DNA from: Actinomadura_C alba | Lineage (GTDB): Bacteria > Actinomycetota > Actinomycetes > Streptosporangiales > Streptosporangiaceae | Assembly: GCF_039530285.1 (NCBI RefSeq) | Contig: NZ_BAAAOK010000011.1 | Coordinates: 496,001-560,000, forward strand | Direction of reading: 5' to 3' | Length of the DNA stretch: 64,000 bases | In this document: positions 51,809 to 59,957 of the stretch, one piece after another | Layout: each line of letters starts with the position of its first letter | Position numbering within the stretch: position 1 is the first letter of the stretch | The notes under the pieces: generated by a model | The model's input: only the letters and a program-made list of their open reading frames with translations | Told to the model about the DNA's origin: nothing | Database searches by the model: none | Made by a program: the position numbers and the translations under genes

Positions 51809-52026
51809 GACAATCGCCCCAACAATTGGCAAGGTGCCTGCGATGCGCGGCGCGTCGACCTGCAGCAAGACACGTGATGACGGGGGTGAACGACGCGAAG
51901 GTCGCATAGACCCGTTGCGCGCACGTCGCAGAACCTTACCAACACGACTAAGCCCACTCAAGGTGAATCGTTTACCTGTAAGTTCACAAAACGCCTAAAT
52001 ACCCCCGACGTGTTTGGGATCACATC

Positions 52027-53613
52027 TCATGCAAGTACGTTGCGCCGGGTCAGATGAAGCGCCGCGAGGACCGCCGCTCGTACGACAGCAATAGGGCAAT
52101 ACAGGTCTTTATCATGCCAAAGAGGTGGATTATTGGCTTCCATGGCACTCTCCGCCACGGACCGCAGATAGCCGCCGCCACGCGTCGCCGCACGCGCCGT
52201 CTCCTCGCTCGCCCCGCCCCCGGTGAGCACGAGGACCTGCAGCGCATACGCGGTCTCCTCCGCCGTCCCGCCCCAACGCCCCCAGGACCCGTCGGGTCGC
52301 TGAGTCCCGACCACCCACCGGACTGCGCGCTCCACGGCCGGAGCCGACGCCGCGCCGCCGAACCGGTGGAGCGCCAGGGCAGCGCACACCGTCGCGTAGT
52401 ACGGAGAGGCATGCCATCGGTCCCGCCATCCCCCGTCGTCGCCCTGCTGGGCGCACAGCCAGGACGAGACCTTCGCGACGGTCGCCTGGTACCGGCCCGC
52501 CGATTCCCCTCCGCCGGTGCTCTGGAGGTGATGGCCGAACGCCTCGAGCACGTGCGCGTTCGTGGTCACCGATCTGCCGTTCTCCCCCTGCCACGTGCAG
52601 AAATGCGTCTCCGTCTCGTACGCCCAGAGCAGGTCGGGCGATTGCGGAGCACCGTGCAGCGAGAGGGCGTACAGCACCCCGGCGCTGGTATCGGCGTCCG
52701 CGGGCAGTCCCGCGCCCGCCGAGGCTCCGTTCGGACCCAGCGCCGAGCGGAGCTCACTGATCATCTCCGGCGGCACTGCGAGCTCGATTCCCGCACTCGC
52801 CAGCCAGCTCAACACCCAGGCCCGTTCGAAGTTGGCGATCGGAATCGCCGTGGGAACCGGTCCCCCGTCCCGCCGCGCCGCGGACTCGAGGAATCGCCGG
52901 GCCGAGCCGCCCCAATCGGCCGACTCGTGGTCACCAAGCCAGGCAGCGGTGGCCGCGGGAGAGGCGCCGACCGATCCGGTGGGCTCCGGCCGGACCGAGG
53001 GCGCACCACGAGCCGCCTCCTGCGCGATCTCGAGCGCGTGCAAGAACTTCTGTGGGACCTGGCCGCCGCGTGCCAGTAGGGCTTGTACCTTCTCGACCGT
53101 ACTGCCGTCCAGGCCGGGGGATGACTGGAGCCGCACGCCCTCGTGCCGCAGATGCTGGTTGATCATGTTGATCAGCACCGGTGCGATGTGCTCGGCCGCC
53201 GGCATGTCCGGCAGCTCCAGAGCGTGCGTGCCGTCCAGCCACCGGGACAGGATGGCGAGCCCTCGGCCGGCCGCCTTCTCCGACTCAGCACGCGGGACGC
53301 CCGCGTGCCCATGCGGATCGGGCTTACGCAGCGTCGAGAGCAGGGCTTCGGTCGCGCTGAGTGTGGGGATGAGAGCGTAGGCGGGCAGCGGTGAGACCCA
53401 GGCGCCGTCCGGCCGTTGGGTCTCCAGCAGGAACCTCAGCCGTTCAGTGTGCCCGGTCAGCCAGGGAGCCAGCGTGACCAGCCGCCCGGTCTCGTAGACC
53501 GAAGCGGAGACCCGGCCCGTCGGCCGCTCCATCAGGCCACCGACCAGGTGCCGGGCGGCCACGGTGAAATCGACGAGCCGCCCGTCGCCGGCCGTCCTGA
53601 CGCCGGCGGTCAC
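52027..53613 (-). CDS. Class II terpene cyclase with DADT in place of DxDD
   Basis: A 528-residue prenyltransferase/squalene-cyclase-fold protein read from the GTG at 53613, which overlaps the class I synthase stop as GTGA. The cationic-initiation motif appears as PADADTSAGVLY: DADT at about residues 306-309, keeping the middle Asp (general acid) but with Thr in the last position. QW-type repeats (TQRPDGAW, QQGDDGGW, TQRPDGSWG) and the C-terminal WGGTAEETAYALQVL and LWHDKDLYCPIAVVRA are typical of bacterial class II diterpene cyclases. Product probably a labdane- or clerodane-type diphosphate, or a drimane if the substrate is farnesyl. Confidence 0.85.
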   Translation of the reverse strand: MTAGVRTAGDGRLVDFTVAARHLVGGLMERPTGRVSASVYETGRLVTLAPWLTGHTERLRFLLETQRPDGAWVSPLPAYALIPTLSATEALLSTLRKPDPHGHAGVPRAESEKAAGRGLAILSRWLDGTHALELPDMPAAEHIAPVLINMINQHLRHEGVRLQSSPGLDGSTVEKVQALLARGGQVPQKFLHALEIAQEAARGAPSVRPEPTGSVGASPAATAAWLGDHESADWGGSARRFLESAARRDGGPVPTAIPIANFERAWVLSWLASAGIELAVPPEMISELRSALGPNGASAGAGLPADADTSAGVLYALSLHGAPQSPDLLWAYETETHFCTWQGENGRSVTTNAHVLEAFGHHLQSTGGGESAGRYQATVAKVSSWLCAQQGDDGGWRDRWHASPYYATVCAALALHRFGGAASAPAVERAVRWVVGTQRPDGSWGRWGGTAEETAYALQVLVLTGGGASEETARAATRGGGYLRSVAESAMEANNPPLWHDKDLYCPIAVVRAAVLAALHLTRRNVLA

Positions 53614-54551
53614 AGTGTTCCCCAGTAGTCGCCGTGCGCGTAGAAGCCACTGCTGAAACCGACCTGCCGCTCCAGGTACTCCGCCTGTTCGGGACATCGG
53701 GCTCGCAAAGGGAGGATGAGCTCCCGGCAGCGGCCGACGAGGAGCGCGATGTGCCGGGTCACCTCATCGCGGTCGGCGCCGAGCATCAGCGCGTTCAGGT
53801 CTCCCCAGGACAGGTCCCGGTCATAGGTGGCGAGGTCATTGAGGAGACGCAGGACCTTCTGCACCTCGCGCCCGGCCGCGTTGAGCTCTTCGAGGTGTTC
53901 CGGGAGACGCCGGTCGCCGCCCGCGATCCAGTGGGAGAGATTGATCCACGCCGATCCGATGTTGTCGGCGTTCTCGAGGTACTCATCGAGGGTCGGCGGA
54001 GTTCCTTTCCCCGCGGCGCGCAGAGCCTTCCAGGTCCACTCGCGCGCTGTGGCGTCGAGTGCCCGCCGCAGCTCGTCACGCCACACGTCCCGCAAACTCG
54101 AGTACGTGGGGCTCGCGGCCAACTCGTCACGGATCTCGGCGAGGAAGGAGGCGAGCTCGTCGCCATCGGCCGGCGACGCGCCGTCGGCGACGTCCAGGCA
54201 GCGCCGGGCGATGTCGTCGACCTCGGCACGCGAGGTGGCGAGGTGGTCCACCATCCAGTCCAGGCCGAAATACCACAGGCAGACGCGGTTGACCATGCGC
54301 AGCTCCCCCGCGGTCAGTCCTGGCGAACCGAAGGCGTTGGCGCAGGCGACGCCGTTGAAGAGCGTCACGTCGATCGGCTTGGCGGAGAACAGGGTCGGAT
54401 ACTTCTCCGCCCAGCCGGCCATGTCACGCGCGCACCTCACCGCTTGCGCCATGACCACTCCGGCCGAAACCGCCTCGCGTAGCGCATCGCCGGACGTCCA
54501 CGAACCCACTGCGGCCTCCCACAACGGATCCGTGCCGTCCTTCGCGGTCAC
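53610..54551 (-). CDS. Class I terpene synthase
   Basis: A 313-residue class I synthase. The NSE/DTE motif is NDLATYDRD (N238-D246), an exact match to the (N/D)Dxx(S/T)xx(K/R)(D/E) pattern. The Asp-rich motif is DWMVD (98-102), with Trp in the second place instead of D or N. GTG at 54551 overlaps the P450 stop as GTGA; the upstream 91 codons of the longer ORF are a shadow of the P450 3' end. It would ionise the diphosphate made by the partner class II cyclase. A sesqui- or diterpene product is possible. Confidence 0.85.
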   Translation of the reverse strand: MTAKDGTDPLWEAAVGSWTSGDALREAVSAGVVMAQAVRCARDMAGWAEKYPTLFSAKPIDVTLFNGVACANAFGSPGLTAGELRMVNRVCLWYFGLDWMVDHLATSRAEVDDIARRCLDVADGASPADGDELASFLAEIRDELAASPTYSSLRDVWRDELRRALDATAREWTWKALRAAGKGTPPTLDEYLENADNIGSAWINLSHWIAGGDRRLPEHLEELNAAGREVQKVLRLLNDLATYDRDLSWGDLNALMLGADRDEVTRHIALLVGRCRELILPLRARCPEQAEYLERQVGFSSGFYAHGDYWGTL

Positions 54552-55918
54552 GCGCACCGCCGGATGGGGGTCAGGTTCATCTCGAGGGCCTGCCTTGGGC
54601 GGAGGGTCGCGCCGATGCGGGGCATGGCGGGTACCGACGCGGACAGGGCGGGACGGAACCGGCTCAGGATGCTGGCGAGGATCATCTGCGCTTCCACGTT
54701 GAAGACATGCCGGCCTATGCACTGGTGCGGTCCACCGCCGAACGGGAAGTAGGCGTACCGGTGCTGTCCGGCCGCGCGCTCGGGCAGGAACCGGTCCGGA
54801 TCGAACTCCAGGGGCCGGTCCCACACGCTCTCGAGGCGGTGAGTGAGGAAGGGGCTGATCAGTACCGTGTTCCCCGGCCTGATCGGCACGCCGCCGATGC
54901 TGGTCGGCTTCGTGGCGATCCGGGGGAACATCCAGCCGACCGGATAGAGGCGCAGCAGTTCCTGAACCGTCCGGCGGACATAGTGCAGGTCGCTCAGGTG
55001 CGACGGGCGGACCCGTTCGTCGCCCACCACGCGGACGACCTCCTCCTGCAGCTTCTCAGCGACCTTGGGATGGTCGTCGAGCAACGGCCAGAGCCAGCTC
55101 AACGCCACGGTCGTGGTCTCGGTGCTGGTGGCGAACATGGCGAGGAGGTTGTCGCGCACCCACCGGTCGGTGAGCTCGCCGCCATCGGCCGTCCGGGCAT
55201 GGCAGAGCGCGGTGAAGACGTCCTTACCGTCTCCGGGATCCTCCCGGTACTTCTCGACCAGCCCGAACAACGTCTCGTCCATGACCTTGACGGCATCGCG
55301 GAAGGCACGGTCGCCGGGCAACGGGATCGAGTGCGGCACGAAGGGGAGCAGGAACCGGAACGTGATGGAGGTGGCGACCTGATCCATGGCCGGTATGATC
55401 CGGTCCGCCTCGACCGGAGAGATCTTGTCTCCGAACAGGACCTTGATCACCGTCTCGTTGACGATGCGGCTCATCTCGGGGAGCACGTCGATCGGCCGGC
55501 CAGTGCGCGCCGGCTCTTCGAGCTTGTCCACCGCGTCGCCGATCGCGTGCGCCATGAGCTCGGTGAGCGCGTTGACATTGCGCGTGGTGAAGACCGGCTG
55601 CAGCACTCGCTTGCTGAGCTCCCATTCGTCGCCCTCGGCGAGGATGCTGTCGCCCATCAAGGCGCGCAACGGCCTCCAGAACACGCCATCGCGGACGAAG
55701 TTCTCCGACTCCCGCCGCAGAACCTGCTGAACGTGATCAGGGCGCGTCACCAGGAAGGGCCGGGACGCTCCGAGGTCCAGCCTCAGGACCTCGCCGCCTG
55801 CGGCTTCGCTGATCCGTTCGATCTGCCTGAGCGGGTCTCGCACGAATCCCGGAAGCGTCCGGTAGAGGGGGAAGAGCCTGGCCTTTCGGGCCGGGCCGGC
55901 GCCAATAGCGGTGGACAT
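54548..55918 (-). CDS. Cytochrome P450, terpenoid-modifying type
   Basis: A 456-residue P450, longer than the two catabolic-type P450s in the window. I-helix AMFATSTETTTV, ExxR in ELLRLYPVG, PERF region FDPDRFLPERA and heme loop FGGGPHQCIGRHV (Cys400), like CYP170-type terpenoid oxidases and the P450s often found near conservons. The ATG at 55918 has GGGAG six bases upstream. First gene of the minus-strand terpenoid operon, coupled by GTGA to the class I synthase. Likely oxidises the terpene skeleton. Confidence 0.85.
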   Translation of the reverse strand: MSTAIGAGPARKARLFPLYRTLPGFVRDPLRQIERISEAAGGEVLRLDLGASRPFLVTRPDHVQQVLRRESENFVRDGVFWRPLRALMGDSILAEGDEWELSKRVLQPVFTTRNVNALTELMAHAIGDAVDKLEEPARTGRPIDVLPEMSRIVNETVIKVLFGDKISPVEADRIIPAMDQVATSITFRFLLPFVPHSIPLPGDRAFRDAVKVMDETLFGLVEKYREDPGDGKDVFTALCHARTADGGELTDRWVRDNLLAMFATSTETTTVALSWLWPLLDDHPKVAEKLQEEVVRVVGDERVRPSHLSDLHYVRRTVQELLRLYPVGWMFPRIATKPTSIGGVPIRPGNTVLISPFLTHRLESVWDRPLEFDPDRFLPERAAGQHRYAYFPFGGGPHQCIGRHVFNVEAQMILASILSRFRPALSASVPAMPRIGATLRPRQALEMNLTPIRRCA

Positions 55919-56439
55919 CGCTCACTCCCTGATGCCGCGGTCGGCAAAATATGCCATAAGGCAACGCACAACAAAACGTAGTACGGACAAGCCGATGGAA
56001 GACTAGCCATTCGGTGGAGGGGTCGCGGAGCCGAGGGCGGGAAATGGAATCAGTCGCCGGGCCGGGGAGTCAAGTTCGAACCGAACCCATTCGTGACCAA
56101 CGCTTCCTCCAGGAGAGGGAGATGTTTACCTCAGGGCTGTTTCTGTCGTTGGTTGCTCACCGAAGTATCACATGCCCGACTTCGGGCTACAAGATCAGAG
56201 ATGATCCAATATTCATCCACTTGGATGTGACTCTGATCACCTATCTTGACCTGCGAACCGTCGCGCGAGGAGTCGCTGACATCACTCACAGCAAGGTGAG
56301 GCACCATATGCAGTCGACCGACTACGGTGTGTATATTCTATAAAAACCGTACAAGTACAGGTTTCAGATGATTGCCCAAACGGGAAAAGGATCTTTGGCA
56401 GATTTTCAGTGCCGACGATGCCAGTAGGAAGATCCCGCG
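55919..56439. promoter_or_regulatory. Divergent promoter region of the terpenoid genes
   Basis: A 521-base gap whose 56150-56400 part is unusually AT-rich for this genome. ATCCAA (56204-56209) and TTGGAT (56221-56226) form an inverted repeat with an 11-base spacer. TATTCT (56334-56339) or the neighbouring TATAAA is a candidate -10 element for the prenyl synthase gene. A 109-codon ORF at 56014-56343 lacks genome-typical codon bias and is not called a gene. Confidence 0.5.
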
Positions 56440-57495
56440 ATGCCGCCTGAGACGCCTCAGCCGCAAGCCACAGTGCGTGACGTGACGCAGATTCTGACAC
56501 GGACCCGCGGATTGGTTGACCCGGTGTTGCGGAGGGCCGTCCAACAATTGCATCCGCACATCGGCGAAATGGCCGGTTTCGCGCTCGGCTGGCGCGAGCT
56601 CGACGGCACTTCCCGGGTCGGCCAGAACGGGAAGGGCCTGCGCCCCGCCATCGTGCTGCTCGCCGCGCGAGCCTCGGGCGCGCGTCCCGAGGCGGCCGTT
56701 GACGGCGCGGTCGCCATCGAACTGGTCCACACGTTCTCACTCGTGCACGACGACATCATGGACGGCGACGAACGCCGCAGGCACCGCGACACGGTGTGGA
56801 AGGCCTACGGCGTCGGGCCGGCCGTCCTCACCGGCGACACGCTGCTCGCGCTGGCGATGGACACCCTGGCACAGGCCGGCACTCCGCAGGCCGCGGCGGC
56901 GCTCCGGCGATTGTCCTCCACGCTCTTGGAGCTGGTCCGTGGCCAGGCCGAGGACGTGGCCTTCGAAAGCCGGCCATGGAGCTGCCCGGACGCGGTCACC
57001 GTGGAGGAGTATCAGGCGATGGCGGCGGGCAAGACCGGCGCGCTCCTTGCCTGCGCCGCCGCCGTCGGCGCACTGCTCGGTGGCGGCTCCCCCTCGGCGA
57101 CCGCCGCGATGTCGAGGTTGGGCCGCCATCTCGGGCTGGCGTTCCAGGCCGTTGACGATCTCCTCGGCATCTGGGGCGATCCGGAGGTCACCGGCAAGCC
57201 GGTCTTCAGCGATCTGCGATCCGGGAAGAAGACCCTCCCCATCGTCGCGGCGCTGGCCAGTGGCGGCGACGGCGCCTCCCGCCTCGCCTCTCTGCTCGGC
57301 GCGCGTCCCGACGACGTGACCCTGCGGCGGGCGGCCGGACTGGTCCGGGAGCTCGGCGGCCTGGCCTACACCCGCGAGCGGGCCGAGCTGCACCTCCACG
57401 AGGCCCTGCGCCTTCTCGAGGCTCCGGAACTCGAGCGCACGGCGGCCGGTGAGCTGGCCGCGCTGGCGAGGTTCGTGGTCGACCGCGCTCACTGA
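56440..57495 (+). CDS. Geranylgeranyl (or farnesyl) diphosphate synthase
   Basis: A 351-residue trans-prenyl synthase. First Asp-rich motif DDIMD (104-108) in VHDDIMDGDERRRH; second DDLLGIWGD (239-247); KGLRPA and GKTGALLACAAA are standard. It supplies the C20 (or C15) diphosphate for the divergent terpene synthases. The residues just before DDIMD (TFSLVH) do not settle chain length. ATG at 56440 has AGGAAG about eight bases upstream. The 3' end is convergent with the isomerase gene. Confidence 0.85.
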   Translation: MPPETPQPQATVRDVTQILTRTRGLVDPVLRRAVQQLHPHIGEMAGFALGWRELDGTSRVGQNGKGLRPAIVLLAARASGARPEAAVDGAVAIELVHTFSLVHDDIMDGDERRRHRDTVWKAYGVGPAVLTGDTLLALAMDTLAQAGTPQAAAALRRLSSTLLELVRGQAEDVAFESRPWSCPDAVTVEEYQAMAAGKTGALLACAAAVGALLGGGSPSATAAMSRLGRHLGLAFQAVDDLLGIWGDPEVTGKPVFSDLRSGKKTLPIVAALASGGDGASRLASLLGARPDDVTLRRAAGLVRELGGLAYTRERAELHLHEALRLLEAPELERTAAGELAALARFVVDRAH

Positions 57496-57546
57496 GGTGA
57501 CATCGGACCCGGACGCGGGCACGTGACCGGCCCGCACGGCGCGGAT

Positions 57547-57577
57547 GGCTCGTGGGCCGGAATCGGGCCCACGAGCC
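57547..57577. terminator. Strong bidirectional hairpin terminator
   Basis: GGCTCGTGGGCC (57547-57558) and GGCCCACGAGCC (57566-57577) form a perfect 12-bp stem with a 7-base loop between convergent genes. It cleanly separates the terpenoid genes from the sugar/ROK region. Confidence 0.8.
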
Positions 57578-57592
57578 CACGCGCTCGTGACG

Positions 57593-58600
57593 TCAGTCCG
57601 AGGAGAAGGCCGCGTCGAAGGCGACGGCGGGCGGCTCGATGGCGACCAGCTTGCGTACGAAGGACAGCGCCTCGGGCGCGCCGAGCAGGCGGTCCATGCC
57701 CGCGTCCTCCCACTCGATCGAGATCGGCCCGTCGTAGCCGATCGCGTTGAGCGCGCGGAAGGAGTCCTCCCAGGGCACGTCGCCGTGGCCGGTGGAGATG
57801 AAGTCCCAGCCGCGCCGCAGGTCGGCCCAGGGCAGGTGCGAGGACATCCGGCCGCGCCGACCGTTGCCGGTGCGCACCTTGGCGTCCTTGCAGTCGACGT
57901 GGTAGATCCGGTCCTTGAAGTCGAACAGGAAGCCCACCGGGTCGAGGTCCTGCCACACGAAGTGCGACGGGTCCCAGTTGAGCCCGAAGGCGGGCCGGTG
58001 CCCGATCGCCTCGAGCGCCCGCACCGTCGTCCAGTAGTCGTAGGCGATCTCGCTCGGGTGCACCTCGTGCGCGAACCTGACGCCCACCTCGTCGAACACG
58101 TCCAGGATCGGGTTCCACCGGTCCGCGAAGTCCTGGTAACCGCGCTCGATCATCGACTCGGGCACCGGGGGGAACATCGCGACCGTGTGCCAGATCGAGG
58201 AGCCGGTGAAGCCGACGACCGTGTTCACCCCGAGCTTGGCGGCCGCGCGCGCGGTGTCCTTGATCTCTTCGGCGGCCCGCTGCCGGACGCCCTCGGGCGA
58301 GCCATCGCCCCAGATCCTGGCCGGCAGGATGCCCTGGTGCCGCTCGTCGATCGGGTCGTCGCACACCGCCTGCCCGACCAGGTGGTTGGAGATCGTCCAC
58401 ACCTTGAGGTTGTGCTTCTCGAGCGTCTCCAGCTTGCGGGGCACGTAGGACTCGTCGGCCAGCGCCTTGTCGACCTCGAAGTGATCACCCCAGCAGGCGA
58501 TCTCCAGGCCGTCATAGCCCCATTCGGAGGCGAGCCGGCAGACCTCCTCGAACGGCAGATCGGCCCACTGTCCGGTGAACAGGGTGATGGGTCGGGGCAT
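57593..58600 (-). CDS. Sugar phosphate isomerase/epimerase (TIM-barrel, IolE/EboE-like fold)
   Basis: A 335-residue cytoplasmic TIM-barrel. WGYDGLEIACWGDHFEV, RFAHEVHPSEIAYDYWT, FGLNWDPSHFVWQDLD, IYHVDCKDAKV and GPISIEWEDAGMDR give the conserved Glu/Asp/His metal residues. The ATG at 58600 has GGAGG five bases upstream; the first in-frame start in the longer ORF lacks one. Last of a minus-strand unit with two ROK regulators (31-base gap), so it is probably their target. Substrate unknown: an inositol or ketose-like sugar is possible. Confidence 0.8.
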   Translation of the reverse strand: MPRPITLFTGQWADLPFEEVCRLASEWGYDGLEIACWGDHFEVDKALADESYVPRKLETLEKHNLKVWTISNHLVGQAVCDDPIDERHQGILPARIWGDGSPEGVRQRAAEEIKDTARAAAKLGVNTVVGFTGSSIWHTVAMFPPVPESMIERGYQDFADRWNPILDVFDEVGVRFAHEVHPSEIAYDYWTTVRALEAIGHRPAFGLNWDPSHFVWQDLDPVGFLFDFKDRIYHVDCKDAKVRTGNGRRGRMSSHLPWADLRRGWDFISTGHGDVPWEDSFRALNAIGYDGPISIEWEDAGMDRLLGAPEALSFVRKLVAIEPPAVAFDAAFSSD

Positions 58601-58631
58601 TCTTACCTCCACGCGGTTGTGCCGCCCCCAT

Positions 58632-59822
58632 TCAGGCGGCGGAGAAGACCTGATCGCTGATGAGCCGGGTCGCCCCGATCACCCCGGCGGTGTCTCCCAG
58701 TTCGGACAGCACGATCGGCAGATTGCCCGTCGCCAGCGGCGCCGACCGGCGGTAGACGACGCTGCGGATCTCGGCGAGCAGGGTGTGCCCGAACCCCCCG
58801 GCCACCTCTCCCGCGATGATCACTAGACCGGGATTGAAGAAGCTGACCAGCCCGGCCAGCACCTGGCCGACCCGCCGCCCGCCCTCGCGGATCAACTCGA
58901 CGGCGACCGGGTCTCCGGCCTGGGCGGCCTGGGCCACGTCGGCCGCCGTGAGCTCTCCGGCCGAGGCGAACCGCTCGGCCAGAATGACCGAGTCGCCGGC
59001 GCGCGCCGCGGCGAGCGCGTCCCTGGCGAGTGCCGCGCCGCCGAAGAACGCCTCCAGGCAGCCCGGGTTGCCACAGGCGCACGTGGGCCCGTTGTCGTCG
59101 ACGCGGATGTGCCCGATGTCGCCGGCGGAGCCGGAGACCCCCCGGTAGATCGCCGAACCGACGACGATGCCGCAGCCGATGCCGGTTCCTATCTTGACGA
59201 GGAGGAAGTCGTCGACGGACTTTGCCAGCCCGGCGTGCAGCTCGCCCAGGGCCATGAGGTTGACGTCGTTGTCGACGAGCACAGGGCAGCCCAGTTCCTG
59301 ACTGATGATCTCGCGGATGGGGAACCGGTCCCAGCCCGGCATGATGGGCGGCACCACCGGCCTGCCCTCGAGGAAGCTGACCGGCCCGGGCACGCCGACG
59401 CCCAGCCCGTGGATCTCCGGCGCGAGGCCCTGGTCACGGAGCTTGGCGAGGAGTTCCAGCGCCCGATCGAGGACGGTGTTCGGGCCCTGCCGCACGTCGC
59501 ACGGCTCGGCGATATGGCCGAGGATCTCCAACTCACCGTTGGTGACGGCCACGTCGATCGAGGTGGCGCCGATGTCGAGCCCGACGAACCGCAGGCGCGA
59601 GGACAACCGTACGATCCCCGAACGGCGACCGCCACGCGAGGCGGCCAGCCCGGCGGCTTCGACCATGCCGAGATCGATCAGCCGGTCGAGTTCGACGGCC
59701 AGCTTCGATCTCGACAACTTGACGACGTCGCCGAGTTCGGCACGTGACCGCGGGCCGTCGTCGCGGAGCAGGCCGAGCAGTCGCGCTTGGTGCCTGTTCT
59801 CCGGCCGAGACGTCATCCGCAT
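58632..59822 (-). CDS. ROK-family transcriptional regulator, copy 1
   Basis: A 396-residue ROK repressor. N-terminal winged helix (~10-60, RSRAELGDVVKLSRSKLAVELDRL), then the kinase-like domain with FVGLDIGATSIDVAV, VLVDNDVNLMALGE and the zinc-binding CACGNPGCLEAF. The start is ATG at 59822 with AGGGGG about five bases upstream. About three quarters identical over its length to the ROK gene at 59958, its immediate upstream neighbour, so a recent tandem duplicate. Likely a sugar-responsive repressor. Confidence 0.85.
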   Translation of the reverse strand: MRMTSRPENRHQARLLGLLRDDGPRSRAELGDVVKLSRSKLAVELDRLIDLGMVEAAGLAASRGGRRSGIVRLSSRLRFVGLDIGATSIDVAVTNGELEILGHIAEPCDVRQGPNTVLDRALELLAKLRDQGLAPEIHGLGVGVPGPVSFLEGRPVVPPIMPGWDRFPIREIISQELGCPVLVDNDVNLMALGELHAGLAKSVDDFLLVKIGTGIGCGIVVGSAIYRGVSGSAGDIGHIRVDDNGPTCACGNPGCLEAFFGGAALARDALAAARAGDSVILAERFASAGELTAADVAQAAQAGDPVAVELIREGGRRVGQVLAGLVSFFNPGLVIIAGEVAGGFGHTLLAEIRSVVYRRSAPLATGNLPIVLSELGDTAGVIGATRLISDQVFSAA

Positions 59823-59843
59823 CACACCGCCCCCTCTAGCGTG

Positions 59844-59878
59844 AAGGTATCCACTTTCGCTCGAGATGAGAATACCTT
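59844..59878. promoter_or_regulatory. Inverted repeat between the two ROK genes
   Basis: AAGGTAT (59844-59850) and ATACCTT (59872-59878) are perfect 7-base complements 21 bases apart, just upstream of the first ROK copy. This is a candidate autoregulatory operator. Confidence 0.4.
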
Positions 59879-59957
59879 TGCACCAGGCCCGCCGATCTTA
59901 AGTCTGCGTAAGGACAAAGCGGGCGGCTCGTTGCGGGACCTCGGCGGAGAACCGGCT

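Noticed and set aside
49226..51961. Longer conservon 3 sensor starting at 51961
   Set aside because: The first ~50 residues are basic with no family match, and the conserved N-terminus begins at ATG 51808.
56014..56343. 109-codon ORF in the terpenoid divergent region
   Set aside because: Codon use is AT-rich at third positions and unlike neighbours; the translation has no domain and lies over promoter-like sequence.
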